A DNA stretch of 64,000 nt from positions 114,209 through 178,208 of the forward strand of contig NZ_QTWS01000004.1 in NCBI RefSeq assembly GCF_003461245.1. Reading direction: 5' to 3'. Below, one piece after another: positions 26,864 through 34,844 of the stretch. Source of the DNA: Blautia sp. AF19-10LB. Lineage in GTDB: Bacteria > Bacillota > Clostridia > Lachnospirales > Lachnospiraceae. A program made the translations under genes and the position numbers. The notes below the pieces were generated by a model. The model was not told the DNA's origin and searched no databases. It saw only the letters and a program-made list of their open reading frames with translations. Position 1 is the stretch's first letter. Each line of letters begins with the position of its first letter.

Positions 26864-26932
26864 ATTCTTATTTTATCCTCCGATTTTTATATACGGGCGA
26901 TCCGAAGACCGCCCGCTCCCATGATTACTGTG

Positions 26933-29900
26933 TTACTGTTCTGTATCTGTATTTTCTGTTGTATCTGTACTTTCCGATGTGTCTGAGCTTTCTGAGTTAT
27001 CTCCGCTATGTCCGCTTACAGCAGCTTCATAAAGTTTGGACGCTTCCTTCTCACATCCGAACAGAGCCCCATATACTTTGCTCCACTCATATTTTGCAAG
27101 GACATCCTTCTCATCTTTGGAACGATCCAGGATCATCGGGATCTTGAGGATTGCAAGTTTTTCTGCAAAAGCAGTCATTTCCGGATATTTCGCTGCGATC
27201 TGGTTTTCATCGCTCTGTGCATCATCCGTCTGTTCTGCATCAGCAGTATCTTCCGTACTGTCGTCCCCTGTATCCTCTGCTTTCGCTGTCAGGATATCGG
27301 ACGGTACAATCGCCAGTTTGCATTTATTTTTTACAAGTTCTTTCAGGTCTGCTTTATCATAAGTGCCTGCTGAAATGATATCGCCTTTTCCAAGGGATTC
27401 TTTGATTGCAGCGATCTTGCAGTCGTCTGCTGTCGCAGAAACCGCAGATACATTTTTGTCTGCACCGATCTTATCGATCATTTCCAGTGCCACGTCAGAA
27501 GCAACATATGTCTTGTCCATCGGAAGCTGGATCACAATAATGGATTTGTCGATTCCTGCCGGAATCTGATCGGCTTTGTCCTCAGGAACAAGAAGGTAGC
27601 GGATGACTTCCTGCTTATAAAGTTTTGCGTAATCCTGTTCTGTCGCTGCGTTCTCCTCTCCATCCGCACTGGAAGTCTTTGCTGTACTTTCTTCATTCGT
27701 GCCGTCTGCGGAAGTCTGTGCCGCGTTATTCTGTGTAAGATCCACACTGTCCTTGCCAAACTCATCATTCAGAGTGATCTCAAGCACGGTCATATCGTTG
27801 TTGTAATAATGGATCTTGAACATTTTGGAATGTTCCAGTTTCAGGGAGCTCATATATTCCAGACCTGTGATCTTTGGCGCCGCATCATCCTTGTATACGG
27901 TGCCAGCATCTGTCTCGGCTTCCTGACCGTCTGCAAGCTTTGTGGAATTTCCTGCTGCCTTTGCAGTCACACTGCTGCCACCGGAACTCTTACTGCCGGA
28001 ACTGCTGTCCGGGATATCCATGCCGAAATACAGAGTATATTCAATCTCGTACGGCTTGGACATCGCTGTTGTACAGCCTACGACTTTATTGTTGGCATTC
28101 AGCTGGATCGGGATCTTGAAGGTACTGTATTTGTCCCCCTGATCTACCGGATCATACTGGTTTCCACTTGCTTTCACATAGATCCATTTGCCACTGTTGA
28201 ATGTCACATACGCCCATGCCTGTCCATCTTCGACGCTGATCTTGTCGCAGGTAATATTAAGACCATGCGTACCTGTTCCACCTGACCAGGAGAAAGAGAA
28301 CTGATCAGAGCCATATTCCCCATCCTTTAAGCCGCCGGCAGAAGAATCTACTTGGCTTGTCTTGCCATCTGTATTTGATTTGTAGTTATTTGTACTCGAG
28401 CTGCTTCCACCGGATCCACTGCTTCCGCCGGAACCAGTTGAACTGCCGCCAGAACTGCTTCCATGAGAACCACTTCCACCGGTGCTGCCTCCATTGGAAC
28501 TGTTGCTGCCGCTGGAACTGCTTCCATTGGAGTTACTTCCATTGGAACTGTTATTTCCATTAGAGTTATTCCCTGAATTATTTCCGTTCGAATTATCATC
28601 TTTGGAACCATCTCCGCCAGTTCCGGAATTGCTGGTATCTACGTTGAATTTCAGCGTATGGTCATACCACATTTTATCCTTATCACCAGCCTCATAGTAA
28701 CGATGAGAGCGCGCAGCCAGTTTCGTATCTTTGTTCAGACCTTCCAATGCAAATTCATAGGTATATTTACCCTCTGCATCAACTTTGTAGGAAATCAGCT
28801 TGCTGTCTGCCGCCTTCAAAGCCTCTTCTTTGGTTCCAAGAAACAGCCTGTCGTATCCTGTTCCACTCAATGTGATTTTTGCAGTAACCTTACCATTCTT
28901 GACCGTAATCTCACATGCATTGATCTTGAACATCGTAGCCGTACCAGATACATGTGTCACCGTGCCTGTATAGGTTCCATCCTTCGGAATATCACTGGAT
29001 GGTGCAGAAGTCGGCTTCGGTGTGGCTGTCGGCTGTGGTGTGACTGTCGGAGTGGCATCCGGTGTGTCTGCACCGCTCTTTGTGATATGGATAACGTATT
29101 CAATATCATGCGGCTCTGTCATGGCGATCGTCGTTCCGGTGATCGTCATATCTGTATTTAAAGTCACCGGAATCTCAAAGTAAGAACCGCCTTCGTTACT
29201 TGCAGGCTGATATTCTTTGCCGTCCACAACCAGTTTCGTAAAACTGCTGCTGCTGAATTTGATCGTTGCATAGGTCTGACCGTCTTTTACAGTAATCCCT
29301 TCACAGGTGATCTTTGTTTTTCCTGTACCGCCGCTGAATGAGAAATCATCTGCTTTATACGTACCATCTGTCATGGAAACGGCATCTGCTTCTGTCTCAG
29401 CAATACTGTCTTCTGTCGTATTGTCTTTTTCCAGACTTTCAATACGATAGTCCTCGGCTGCTGTAGTCTGCTCTGCACCAGTCTCTTCCAGTGCTCCGAT
29501 CTGCCAGAGAGAAGCAGAATCGCCGTCTGAACTGTCTGAGCTCTTTGAAATCATTCCTTCGCCGGAATTATCTGCAGAAGTATTTTCTTCTGCTGTCGGT
29601 ACTGTTTCAGAAGGTTCTGCTGTATCCGTTGTTTCCTGTACAGGTGTTTCTGATACTTCAGACGGAAGCATAAAATACAGTTCTTCCTCTGTATACCAGC
29701 TGTCATCCTCTGTATTTCCCGGGACATAAGCCGCTTTTTCACCAAGGTACTTCGGGTCGATATAAAACAGATAATGATATCTGCCCGCTTCATCCAGAGA
29801 GCCCTCAATTACCGGTGTGCGGTCTTCGTCTGTTCTGTTTCCGATATATACTCTGTTATAAGTTGTATTGGCAGAGACAATCTCGATCAGAATGGAATCA

Positions 29901-30151
29901 TCCTCTGCATACGCTTTTTTGTCTGTTATCTGAAGGAATTCTTCTCCTGATGATACATCGTCTGTGTTCTGCTCTGTTTCGCCCGCATCAGTTTCTTCTG
30001 TTTCCTGAGCTGTATTTTCATCAGATTCTCCTGATGAGTCTTCACTGCTTTCCTGCGCCGATGCATTTTCTGCTGATGCCATGACCGATGCCTGTGGTGC
30101 AGCTGTTATACTCAATGCAAGGAATGCAGCGAGAAATTTTTTCGAATGCAT
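26933..30151 (-). CDS. riboswitch-controlled secreted modular protein: NEAT-like modules plus half substrate-binding lobe
   Basis: The 1072-residue protein starts at 30151 (GAGGAGAGAGGCAT upstream). After a signal peptide and an acidic linker come: module B1 at about 72-161 (TTYNRVYIGNRTDE), module A1 at about 261-357 (FSGGTGKTKITCEGITV), a Pro/Thr linker, module B2 at about 391-503 (SGTGYDRLFLGTKEEA), a Ser/Gly/Asn linker (515-590), module A2 at about 609-711 (SGGTGTHGLNITCDKISV), and from about 758 a region matching only the N-terminal lobe of the adjacent substrate-binding protein. Modules resemble NEAT-type beta-sandwiches of iron/haem capture proteins. No LPXTG or membrane anchor is seen. 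It is first in the operon with SBP, permease and ATPase. The ligand is unknown. Confidence 0.8.
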   Translation of the reverse strand: MHSKKFLAAFLALSITAAPQASVMASAENASAQESSEDSSGESDENTAQETEETDAGETEQNTDDVSSGEEFLQITDKKAYAEDDSILIEIVSANTTYNRVYIGNRTDEDRTPVIEGSLDEAGRYHYLFYIDPKYLGEKAAYVPGNTEDDSWYTEEELYFMLPSEVSETPVQETTDTAEPSETVPTAEENTSADNSGEGMISKSSDSSDGDSASLWQIGALEETGAEQTTAAEDYRIESLEKDNTTEDSIAETEADAVSMTDGTYKADDFSFSGGTGKTKITCEGITVKDGQTYATIKFSSSSFTKLVVDGKEYQPASNEGGSYFEIPVTLNTDMTITGTTIAMTEPHDIEYVIHITKSGADTPDATPTVTPQPTATPKPTSAPSSDIPKDGTYTGTVTHVSGTATMFKINACEITVKNGKVTAKITLSGTGYDRLFLGTKEEALKAADSKLISYKVDAEGKYTYEFALEGLNKDTKLAARSHRYYEAGDKDKMWYDHTLKFNVDTSNSGTGGDGSKDDNSNGNNSGNNSNGNNSSNGSNSNGSSSSGSNSSNGGSTGGSGSHGSSSGGSSTGSGGSSGSGGSSSSTNNYKSNTDGKTSQVDSSAGGLKDGEYGSDQFSFSWSGGTGTHGLNITCDKISVEDGQAWAYVTFNSGKWIYVKASGNQYDPVDQGDKYSTFKIPIQLNANNKVVGCTTAMSKPYEIEYTLYFGMDIPDSSSGSKSSGGSSVTAKAAGNSTKLADGQEAETDAGTVYKDDAAPKITGLEYMSSLKLEHSKMFKIHYYNNDMTVLEITLNDEFGKDSVDLTQNNAAQTSADGTNEESTAKTSSADGEENAATEQDYAKLYKQEVIRYLLVPEDKADQIPAGIDKSIIVIQLPMDKTYVASDVALEMIDKIGADKNVSAVSATADDCKIAAIKESLGKGDIISAGTYDKADLKELVKNKCKLAIVPSDILTAKAEDTGDDSTEDTADAEQTDDAQSDENQIAAKYPEMTAFAEKLAILKIPMILDRSKDEKDVLAKYEWSKVYGALFGCEKEASKLYEAAVSGHSGDNSESSDTSESTDTTENTDTEQ

Positions 30152-30229
30152 ATGCCTCTCTCCTCTTATAAAACGCATTTCTGTAAGTATCTCATATAGG
30201 ATTTTTCCTCTTACACTGCAAAAATATAA

Positions 30230-30259
30230 AGCCTACTCTCCGATCCAGATGAGTAGACT
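30230..30259 (-). terminator. riboswitch expression-platform terminator 2
   Basis: Arms AGTCTACTC and GAGTAGGCT (minus strand, one G-T pair) with a 12-base loop are followed by TTATATTTTTG. It lies between the first terminator and the gene start. Confidence 0.6.
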
Positions 30260-30274
30260 TCAGTCGCACAAATA

Positions 30275-30304
30275 AAACATCCTTCTTTGCATAACCGGAT
30301 GTTT
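30275..30304 (-). terminator. riboswitch expression-platform terminator 1
   Basis: An eight-base perfect stem AAACATCC/GGATGTTT lies about 46 bp downstream of the riboswitch core on the minus strand, followed by TATTTG. It is likely the regulated terminator. Confidence 0.6.
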
Positions 30305-30349
30305 CGTTTCTGTGAAATTCTGCTTTCTTCGGAAGCTTTTCACTGATTC

Positions 30350-30512
30350 TCCAGCAGGTTTCCTGACTTGCAGAGTATTCTAAGATCACGCCTTCTCACA
30401 CAACTTCACATGCAATGGCTTCTGCAATCCTCTCTTACGCTTACAGTGACCGGATCGTTCAGGATTCGCACCTGATTCCCTATTATCTGTCAGTGACAGC
30501 ACTGGAGTTCCT
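30350..30512 (-). ncRNA. cobalamin riboswitch upstream of the ABC/modular-protein operon
   Basis: The minus strand reads GGGAATCAGGTGCGAATCC, then CGATCCGGTCACTGTAAGC and, 90 bases further, AAGTCAGGAAACCTGCT. These are the conserved core (P3-P6) and 3' elements of the cobalamin (AdoCbl/MeCbl) riboswitch. Two terminator-like hairpins follow, so repression by premature termination when B12 is bound is expected. This ties the downstream transporter to corrinoid status. Confidence 0.93.
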
Positions 30513-30524
30513 ATATTCTGCTTT

Positions 30525-30553
30525 ATTATAGCAATATATGCATCCTAGTGCAA
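30525..30553 (-). promoter_or_regulatory. sigma-A promoter of the riboswitch transcript
   Basis: On the minus strand TTGCAC (30553-30548), a 17-bp spacer and a perfect TATAAT (30530-30525) lie just before the riboswitch 5' end. Confidence 0.8.
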
Positions 30554-30617
30554 TAGTCTGAGCCTGATTTGTACTGCCAAAAATGTGCCAATATGCACAG
30601 AAAAAGCAGTGTTTTTT

Positions 30618-30657
30618 CTTGTTAGCATTTGTTATTTTTAACAAGAAGTGATATGAT
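30618..30657 (+). promoter_or_regulatory. promoter of the 1086-residue surface protein with palindromic operator candidate
   Basis: TTGTTA (30629-30634), a 17-bp spacer and TATGAT (30652-30657). The -35 is one arm of a perfect palindrome TTGTTA-TTTT-TAACAA (30629-30644), and a third arm CTTGTTA begins at 30618. The 80-base leader has a small hairpin GGCATC/GATGCC (30699-30716) followed by TCAATTTTATT, a possible attenuator. No cobalamin-riboswitch motif is seen on this strand. Confidence 0.6.
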
Positions 30658-30743
30658 TAATAACAGAATGTAATTCGCGGGACATTCCAGTTGCACAGGG
30701 CATCCTTCATGATGCCTCAATTTTATTCAATAATAAGGAGATT

Positions 30744-33700
30744 ATGAAAATGAAACAAAGAAGTAAAATTCTGACAGCATTGTTTCTCAGTGCATCACTG
30801 GCAGTTACTCCGGCAGCTTCAGTCTCAGTTCTTGCGGAGGATCTGGATTTTGCAGCAGTCGAAGAAATTGACGTAGTACCCGAAGAAGAAATTTCTGATT
30901 CAGAAGAAGTTTCCACTTCCACAGAGGATTCTGTTTTAGCGGCCGACATTACGACAGAGGATTCTGACCTGACAACTGATGAATTTACAGCAGATACATC
31001 TACCTTCAGTGCGGATGAAGCAGATGTATTTACATCTGGTGAGACATCTGAACAGGATGTCTCAGAAGCCAGAACTCATTCTATCAAAGTTTCTGTTATC
31101 AACAGTTCAGGGGTTGTTTCCGGCATGTACGCTATGGACAGTGCTGTTGTCACCAGACAGGACGATGGCACTTATCTGGTAAGAATGCACCAGACAAGCG
31201 TAAACAGAAACTACATGGCTCTCACAGATGATAAAAACAAAGCAACCAATCATGAGGTTGACTGGTATGTTGCTGGTGGAGACGACGGCTACTGGTATAC
31301 CATTCCTGTTGCCAGTCTGACAGATCCCCTCTATGCAAGTTTCAGCTATACCAAAAATGTAAATGCAGGCAAAGCCTGGGGAAATGTTCAGACAATCACC
31401 TTTGATGTCAGTTCCATGGCAGAAACCGAAGAAAGAGATGCAGTTGCATCCGATATCAACAAACTTCCGGCTACAAACGGTCCTGCTGATTACACATCTG
31501 TAGATGCAGCTCTGGCCACTGTTCCGGAAGACCTCTCCATCTACACTGATGAAACAGCTGATGCTGTAAGAGCTGCCGTTGCAGCAGTTAAAAGAGATTA
31601 TACTATGGCACAGCAGGCTGATGTTGACAAGATGGCACAGGCCATCACCGATGCGGTCAATGCTCTGGTCAAAAAAGCTGTAGAAGAAGCCAAGACTCAT
31701 TCCATCAAAGTTTCTGTTACCAACAGTGAAGGTGTTGCTTCCGGCATGTATGCCATGGATGATGCTATCGTTACCAAGCAGGACGACGGCACTTATCTCG
31801 TAAAAATGCATCAGGCAAGCGAGAACAGAAACTACATGGCTCTCGTAAATGGTACAACGGCAGACGACATAGCTGCTGCTACTCAGCACAAGATTGACTG
31901 GTATGTTGCGGATTCTTCCTACTATTATACCATTCCTGTTGCAAGCCTCAGTGATACTGTTTATGCAAGCTTCAGTAAGACCACAAACGTCAACAAAGGC
32001 TCAAAATGGAGCAATGTCCAGACCATCACTTTTGACACCACCTCCATGGCAGATACTGACAAGAACGATGTTGATGCTTCCGGCATGAACAAACAGGCTG
32101 CCCTGGATTATTCTTCTGTAGATGCTGCTCTGGCAACTGTTCCTGAAGACCTCTCCATCTATACAGACGAAACAGCCAATGCTGTTACTTCTGCCGTGAA
32201 AGCACTTAGCGGTACATACAAAGCTGCAACACAGGATGACGTTGACAAACTGGCCACCGCTATCACCGATGCGGTCAACGCTCTGGTTGAAAGAGGACTT
32301 CTCACTGTTACAAACGAAACATTAATGTTTAACGTTGAAAAAGCTATTCTCAGAGACGGCAATCTCATCCTTACCCTTCACGGAACAGGTTATCATTATC
32401 TGTACAAAGGTACTTATGAAGAAGCTGTTGCAAATGGTGATAACAGAGACAACTGGATCGCCGGTGAAGAAGTTAACGGTAAATGGCAGTTTACTGTCCC
32501 TGTAGCAGAAGGCGAGACATACCTTCCGATCGTAGCTATCTCCAACAGCTACCTTACCAAATATGAAGAAGGCAAGAACTCTCTGGAAAGAGCTTTCTAT
32601 CCTCGCCAGGCTGTGATCGATCAAGACGCTGCTACTTTAGTTACCGGTGATTACGATCATACAAAAGATCTGACCGTTGACAACAGCGTTAAGATGTTCA
32701 ACGTTGCCGCTGCTTCTCTTGAAACCATCGGCGGACCAAATTCTAACAATTATAAGGAAATCCTTCACCTGACCATGGGCAGCGACAGCTTTGACAAAGT
32801 ATTTATCGGTTTTGCCAAAGATGCAGCAAAAGCTGAAACAACGGCTGACATCACAGACCGCAAAGTTTCTTTCGATATGAAGGCAAACGCTATGGGTGGA
32901 GCAGCTACTACAGATTATCTTGACAAAGAAGTAATCTTCTCTTTCCATTCTGTAAAAAATGGTACCTGGTATGAGCGTGTCTTCAATGTAAGCAAGACAA
33001 ATGGCACACTTACCATTACACCGGTTGCTGCTGCTGATTACACCGCTGTAGATGCGGCTCTGGCTGCTGTTCCAAAGGATCTCTCCATCTACACTGACGA
33101 AACGGTTGCTGCTGTAAGAGCTGCTGTAGACGCAGTTAACAAAAACTGTACCGTATACCAGCAGGCCGATGTTGACAAGATGGCTTCTGATATTACAGCA
33201 GCTGTAAAAGCACTGGTTAAGAAACCTGTAGCCGCTGCCAAAGTTACGCTGAATGCTACAAGCAAAAAAATCACTACCGGTAAGTCCTTTACATTAAAGG
33301 CCACTGTTGCACCTTCCAATACAACAGACAAAGTTGTATGGAAATCCAGCAATACCAAAGTTGCAACTGTATCCGCTAACGGTACTGTAAAAGCAGTGAA
33401 AGCAGGTACTGCTGTGATCACCGCTACGGCAGGAAAAGTAAAAGCAACATGCAAAGTTACTGTTGCCAACCCAGTTTACAAAGTAACCAGCATCAAACTT
33501 GCAGCTGCTCCTTCCCGCTACATCACAGCAGGCAAAAGAGTACAGCTCAGAGCTACAATCACTCCTTCCAATGCAACAAACAAAGCAGTAACCTGGAAAT
33601 CCAGCAATACCAGAATCGCAACTGTCAGCTCTACCGGTATTGTAACCTTCAACAAAAATGCAGGCGGCAAAAAAGTCACCATCACAGCTACTGCAAAAGA

Positions 33701-34004
33701 TGGCAGCAAGAAATATGCAAGAATCACCCTTGCCTGCATGAAAGGTTCTGTAAAGAGCATCAGGCTTTCCGGAAAAACTACCGTTACCAACGGTCAGTCC
33801 ACAAAAGTAACCGCAGCCGTTACTTCTCAGGGCGGAAGCGCAAACAGATCACTTGCATGGTCTTCCAGCAATACAAAACTTGCTACCGTTGACAAATACG
33901 GTAAAGTCAAAACCATCAAAGGCAAAAAAGGTACAGTTACCATCACTGCCAAAGCAACAGACGGATCTGGAAAGAAAGCAACATTCAAGATCCGCATCAA
34001 ATAA
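30744..34004 (+). CDS. large secreted surface protein with NEAT-like, FIVAR-like and three BIG2 domains
   Basis: The 1086-residue protein has a signal peptide (ILTALFLSASLAVTPAASVSVLAED) and an acidic Ser/Thr/Asp linker. Two repeats of about 125 residues follow (each with HSIKVSV, GMYAMD and RNYMAL), each followed by a FIVAR-like helical repeat (DYTSVDAALATVPEDLSIY). Then come two copies of the B-type module (GTGYHYLYKGTYEEA and DSFDKVFIGFAKDA), a third FIVAR-like unit and three C-terminal BIG2 domains (VWKSSNTKVATVSANG, TWKSSNTRIATVSSTG, AWSSSNTKLATVDKYG). No LPXTG. ATG 30744 has AAGGAG only 3-4 bp away; the ATG at 30750 is an equally possible start. Likely a cell-surface binding protein. 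Confidence 0.82.
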   Translation: MKMKQRSKILTALFLSASLAVTPAASVSVLAEDLDFAAVEEIDVVPEEEISDSEEVSTSTEDSVLAADITTEDSDLTTDEFTADTSTFSADEADVFTSGETSEQDVSEARTHSIKVSVINSSGVVSGMYAMDSAVVTRQDDGTYLVRMHQTSVNRNYMALTDDKNKATNHEVDWYVAGGDDGYWYTIPVASLTDPLYASFSYTKNVNAGKAWGNVQTITFDVSSMAETEERDAVASDINKLPATNGPADYTSVDAALATVPEDLSIYTDETADAVRAAVAAVKRDYTMAQQADVDKMAQAITDAVNALVKKAVEEAKTHSIKVSVTNSEGVASGMYAMDDAIVTKQDDGTYLVKMHQASENRNYMALVNGTTADDIAAATQHKIDWYVADSSYYYTIPVASLSDTVYASFSKTTNVNKGSKWSNVQTITFDTTSMADTDKNDVDASGMNKQAALDYSSVDAALATVPEDLSIYTDETANAVTSAVKALSGTYKAATQDDVDKLATAITDAVNALVERGLLTVTNETLMFNVEKAILRDGNLILTLHGTGYHYLYKGTYEEAVANGDNRDNWIAGEEVNGKWQFTVPVAEGETYLPIVAISNSYLTKYEEGKNSLERAFYPRQAVIDQDAATLVTGDYDHTKDLTVDNSVKMFNVAAASLETIGGPNSNNYKEILHLTMGSDSFDKVFIGFAKDAAKAETTADITDRKVSFDMKANAMGGAATTDYLDKEVIFSFHSVKNGTWYERVFNVSKTNGTLTITPVAAADYTAVDAALAAVPKDLSIYTDETVAAVRAAVDAVNKNCTVYQQADVDKMASDITAAVKALVKKPVAAAKVTLNATSKKITTGKSFTLKATVAPSNTTDKVVWKSSNTKVATVSANGTVKAVKAGTAVITATAGKVKATCKVTVANPVYKVTSIKLAAAPSRYITAGKRVQLRATITPSNATNKAVTWKSSNTRIATVSSTGIVTFNKNAGGKKVTITATAKDGSKKYARITLACMKGSVKSIRLSGKTTVTNGQSTKVTAAVTSQGGSANRSLAWSSSNTKLATVDKYGKVKTIKGKKGTVTITAKATDGSGKKATFKIRIK

Positions 34005-34040
34005 TATCCCTCAGTTTCACTGATCGATATTACTACATAA

Positions 34041-34093
34041 AAAAATATCCTGGCGGGTTCAGTTATGACACTGGATCCGTACAGGATATTTTT
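34041..34093. terminator. bidirectional terminator between convergent genes
   Basis: Perfect arms AAAAATATCCTG (34041-34052) and CAGGATATTTTT (34082-34093) lie between the BIG2 protein gene and the small secreted protein gene, with A- and T-tracts on both sides. Confidence 0.8.
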
Positions 34094-34135
34094 ATTGTAC
34101 TGCATATTTGGTTATCGTTTTGTCCAAAGACAATT

Positions 34136-34753
34136 TTATTTCTCTGACGCTTCTTTTGTATCGTCTGTTGAAGTGTCCTTCGTCTCTTCTGTTGCTGCTG
34201 TCTCATCAGATTCTTTCTGAGGATTGGTGACTTTTACCTTATGGTCGTACCATTTGTTTTTCTTTCCGATCAGGGCAAGGTCAAATTCTTCGTCAATAGC
34301 TTCAACCGGAATATCAAAACCATAAACTTCTTCTGACATTCCATCGCTGTATGTAACAGTATCTGTTGTCGGCTGGAGAAGTTCTGCACCATCTTTCTGT
34401 GCATCCTCTGCTGTTCCCACAAACAGATTTACGATATTTTTGGAAGCCAGACTTACATGAAGTGTCATCTTACCGTCTTTGACTGTCAGGACTCCCTTGC
34501 CATCGTTTGCTTCGTTTACATGGAACATTCCGCTGTCTGTGTCAAACTCAGCACTGTAGGTGCCATCTTCCAGAACTGCATCCTTTGCATCGTCCTTCTT
34601 ATCGGTTGTATCAGCCTTGGCATCATCCTTCTTGGCATCTGCTGTTGCTGTAGAAACTGACTTGACTTCTGTTTCTGCCAGAACCGGCGTAAAGCTTCCA
34701 AACATAAGTGCTCCGCTTAATACGCATGCCATCATTGCCACTGAACGTTTCAT
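34136..34753 (-). CDS. small secreted protein with one NEAT-like (B-type) module
   Basis: The 205-residue protein has a signal peptide (MKRSVAMMACVLSGALMFGSF, cut before AETEV), a Lys/Asp/Ala linker, one B-type module (MFHVNEANDG, then NIVNLFVGTAEDAQKDG, then KNKWYDHKVKV) and a Thr/Asp/Glu tail. The module is shared with the 1072- and 1086-residue proteins, including the terminal W-Y-D-H motif found in B2 (MWYDHTLKF). It follows the exported CbiK gene by 91 bp and is likely under the same cobalamin riboswitch; a hairpin TGCCCGG/CCGGGCA (34782-34811) between them could reduce read-through. Confidence 0.82.
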   Translation of the reverse strand: MKRSVAMMACVLSGALMFGSFTPVLAETEVKSVSTATADAKKDDAKADTTDKKDDAKDAVLEDGTYSAEFDTDSGMFHVNEANDGKGVLTVKDGKMTLHVSLASKNIVNLFVGTAEDAQKDGAELLQPTTDTVTYSDGMSEEVYGFDIPVEAIDEEFDLALIGKKNKWYDHKVKVTNPQKESDETAATEETKDTSTDDTKEASEK

Positions 34754-34844
34754 AATATTTTCCTCCTGCTTTTACAGGAAATGCCCGGAAAGACCTAGAT
34801 CCTCCCGGGCAGCCCCGTTATCTTACATAAAAACTGTTTCTTTA

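Noticed and set aside
26894..26915. Hairpin between the modular protein and the SBP gene as an operon-ending terminator
   Set aside because: The stem is six bases and the minus-strand tail is TATATAAAAAT without a T-run, so read-through to the ABC genes is likely.
28380..28620. Short-period G+C-rich repeats on the plus strand
   Set aside because: Low-complexity Ser/Gly/Asn linker codons of the 1072-residue protein, not a separate element.
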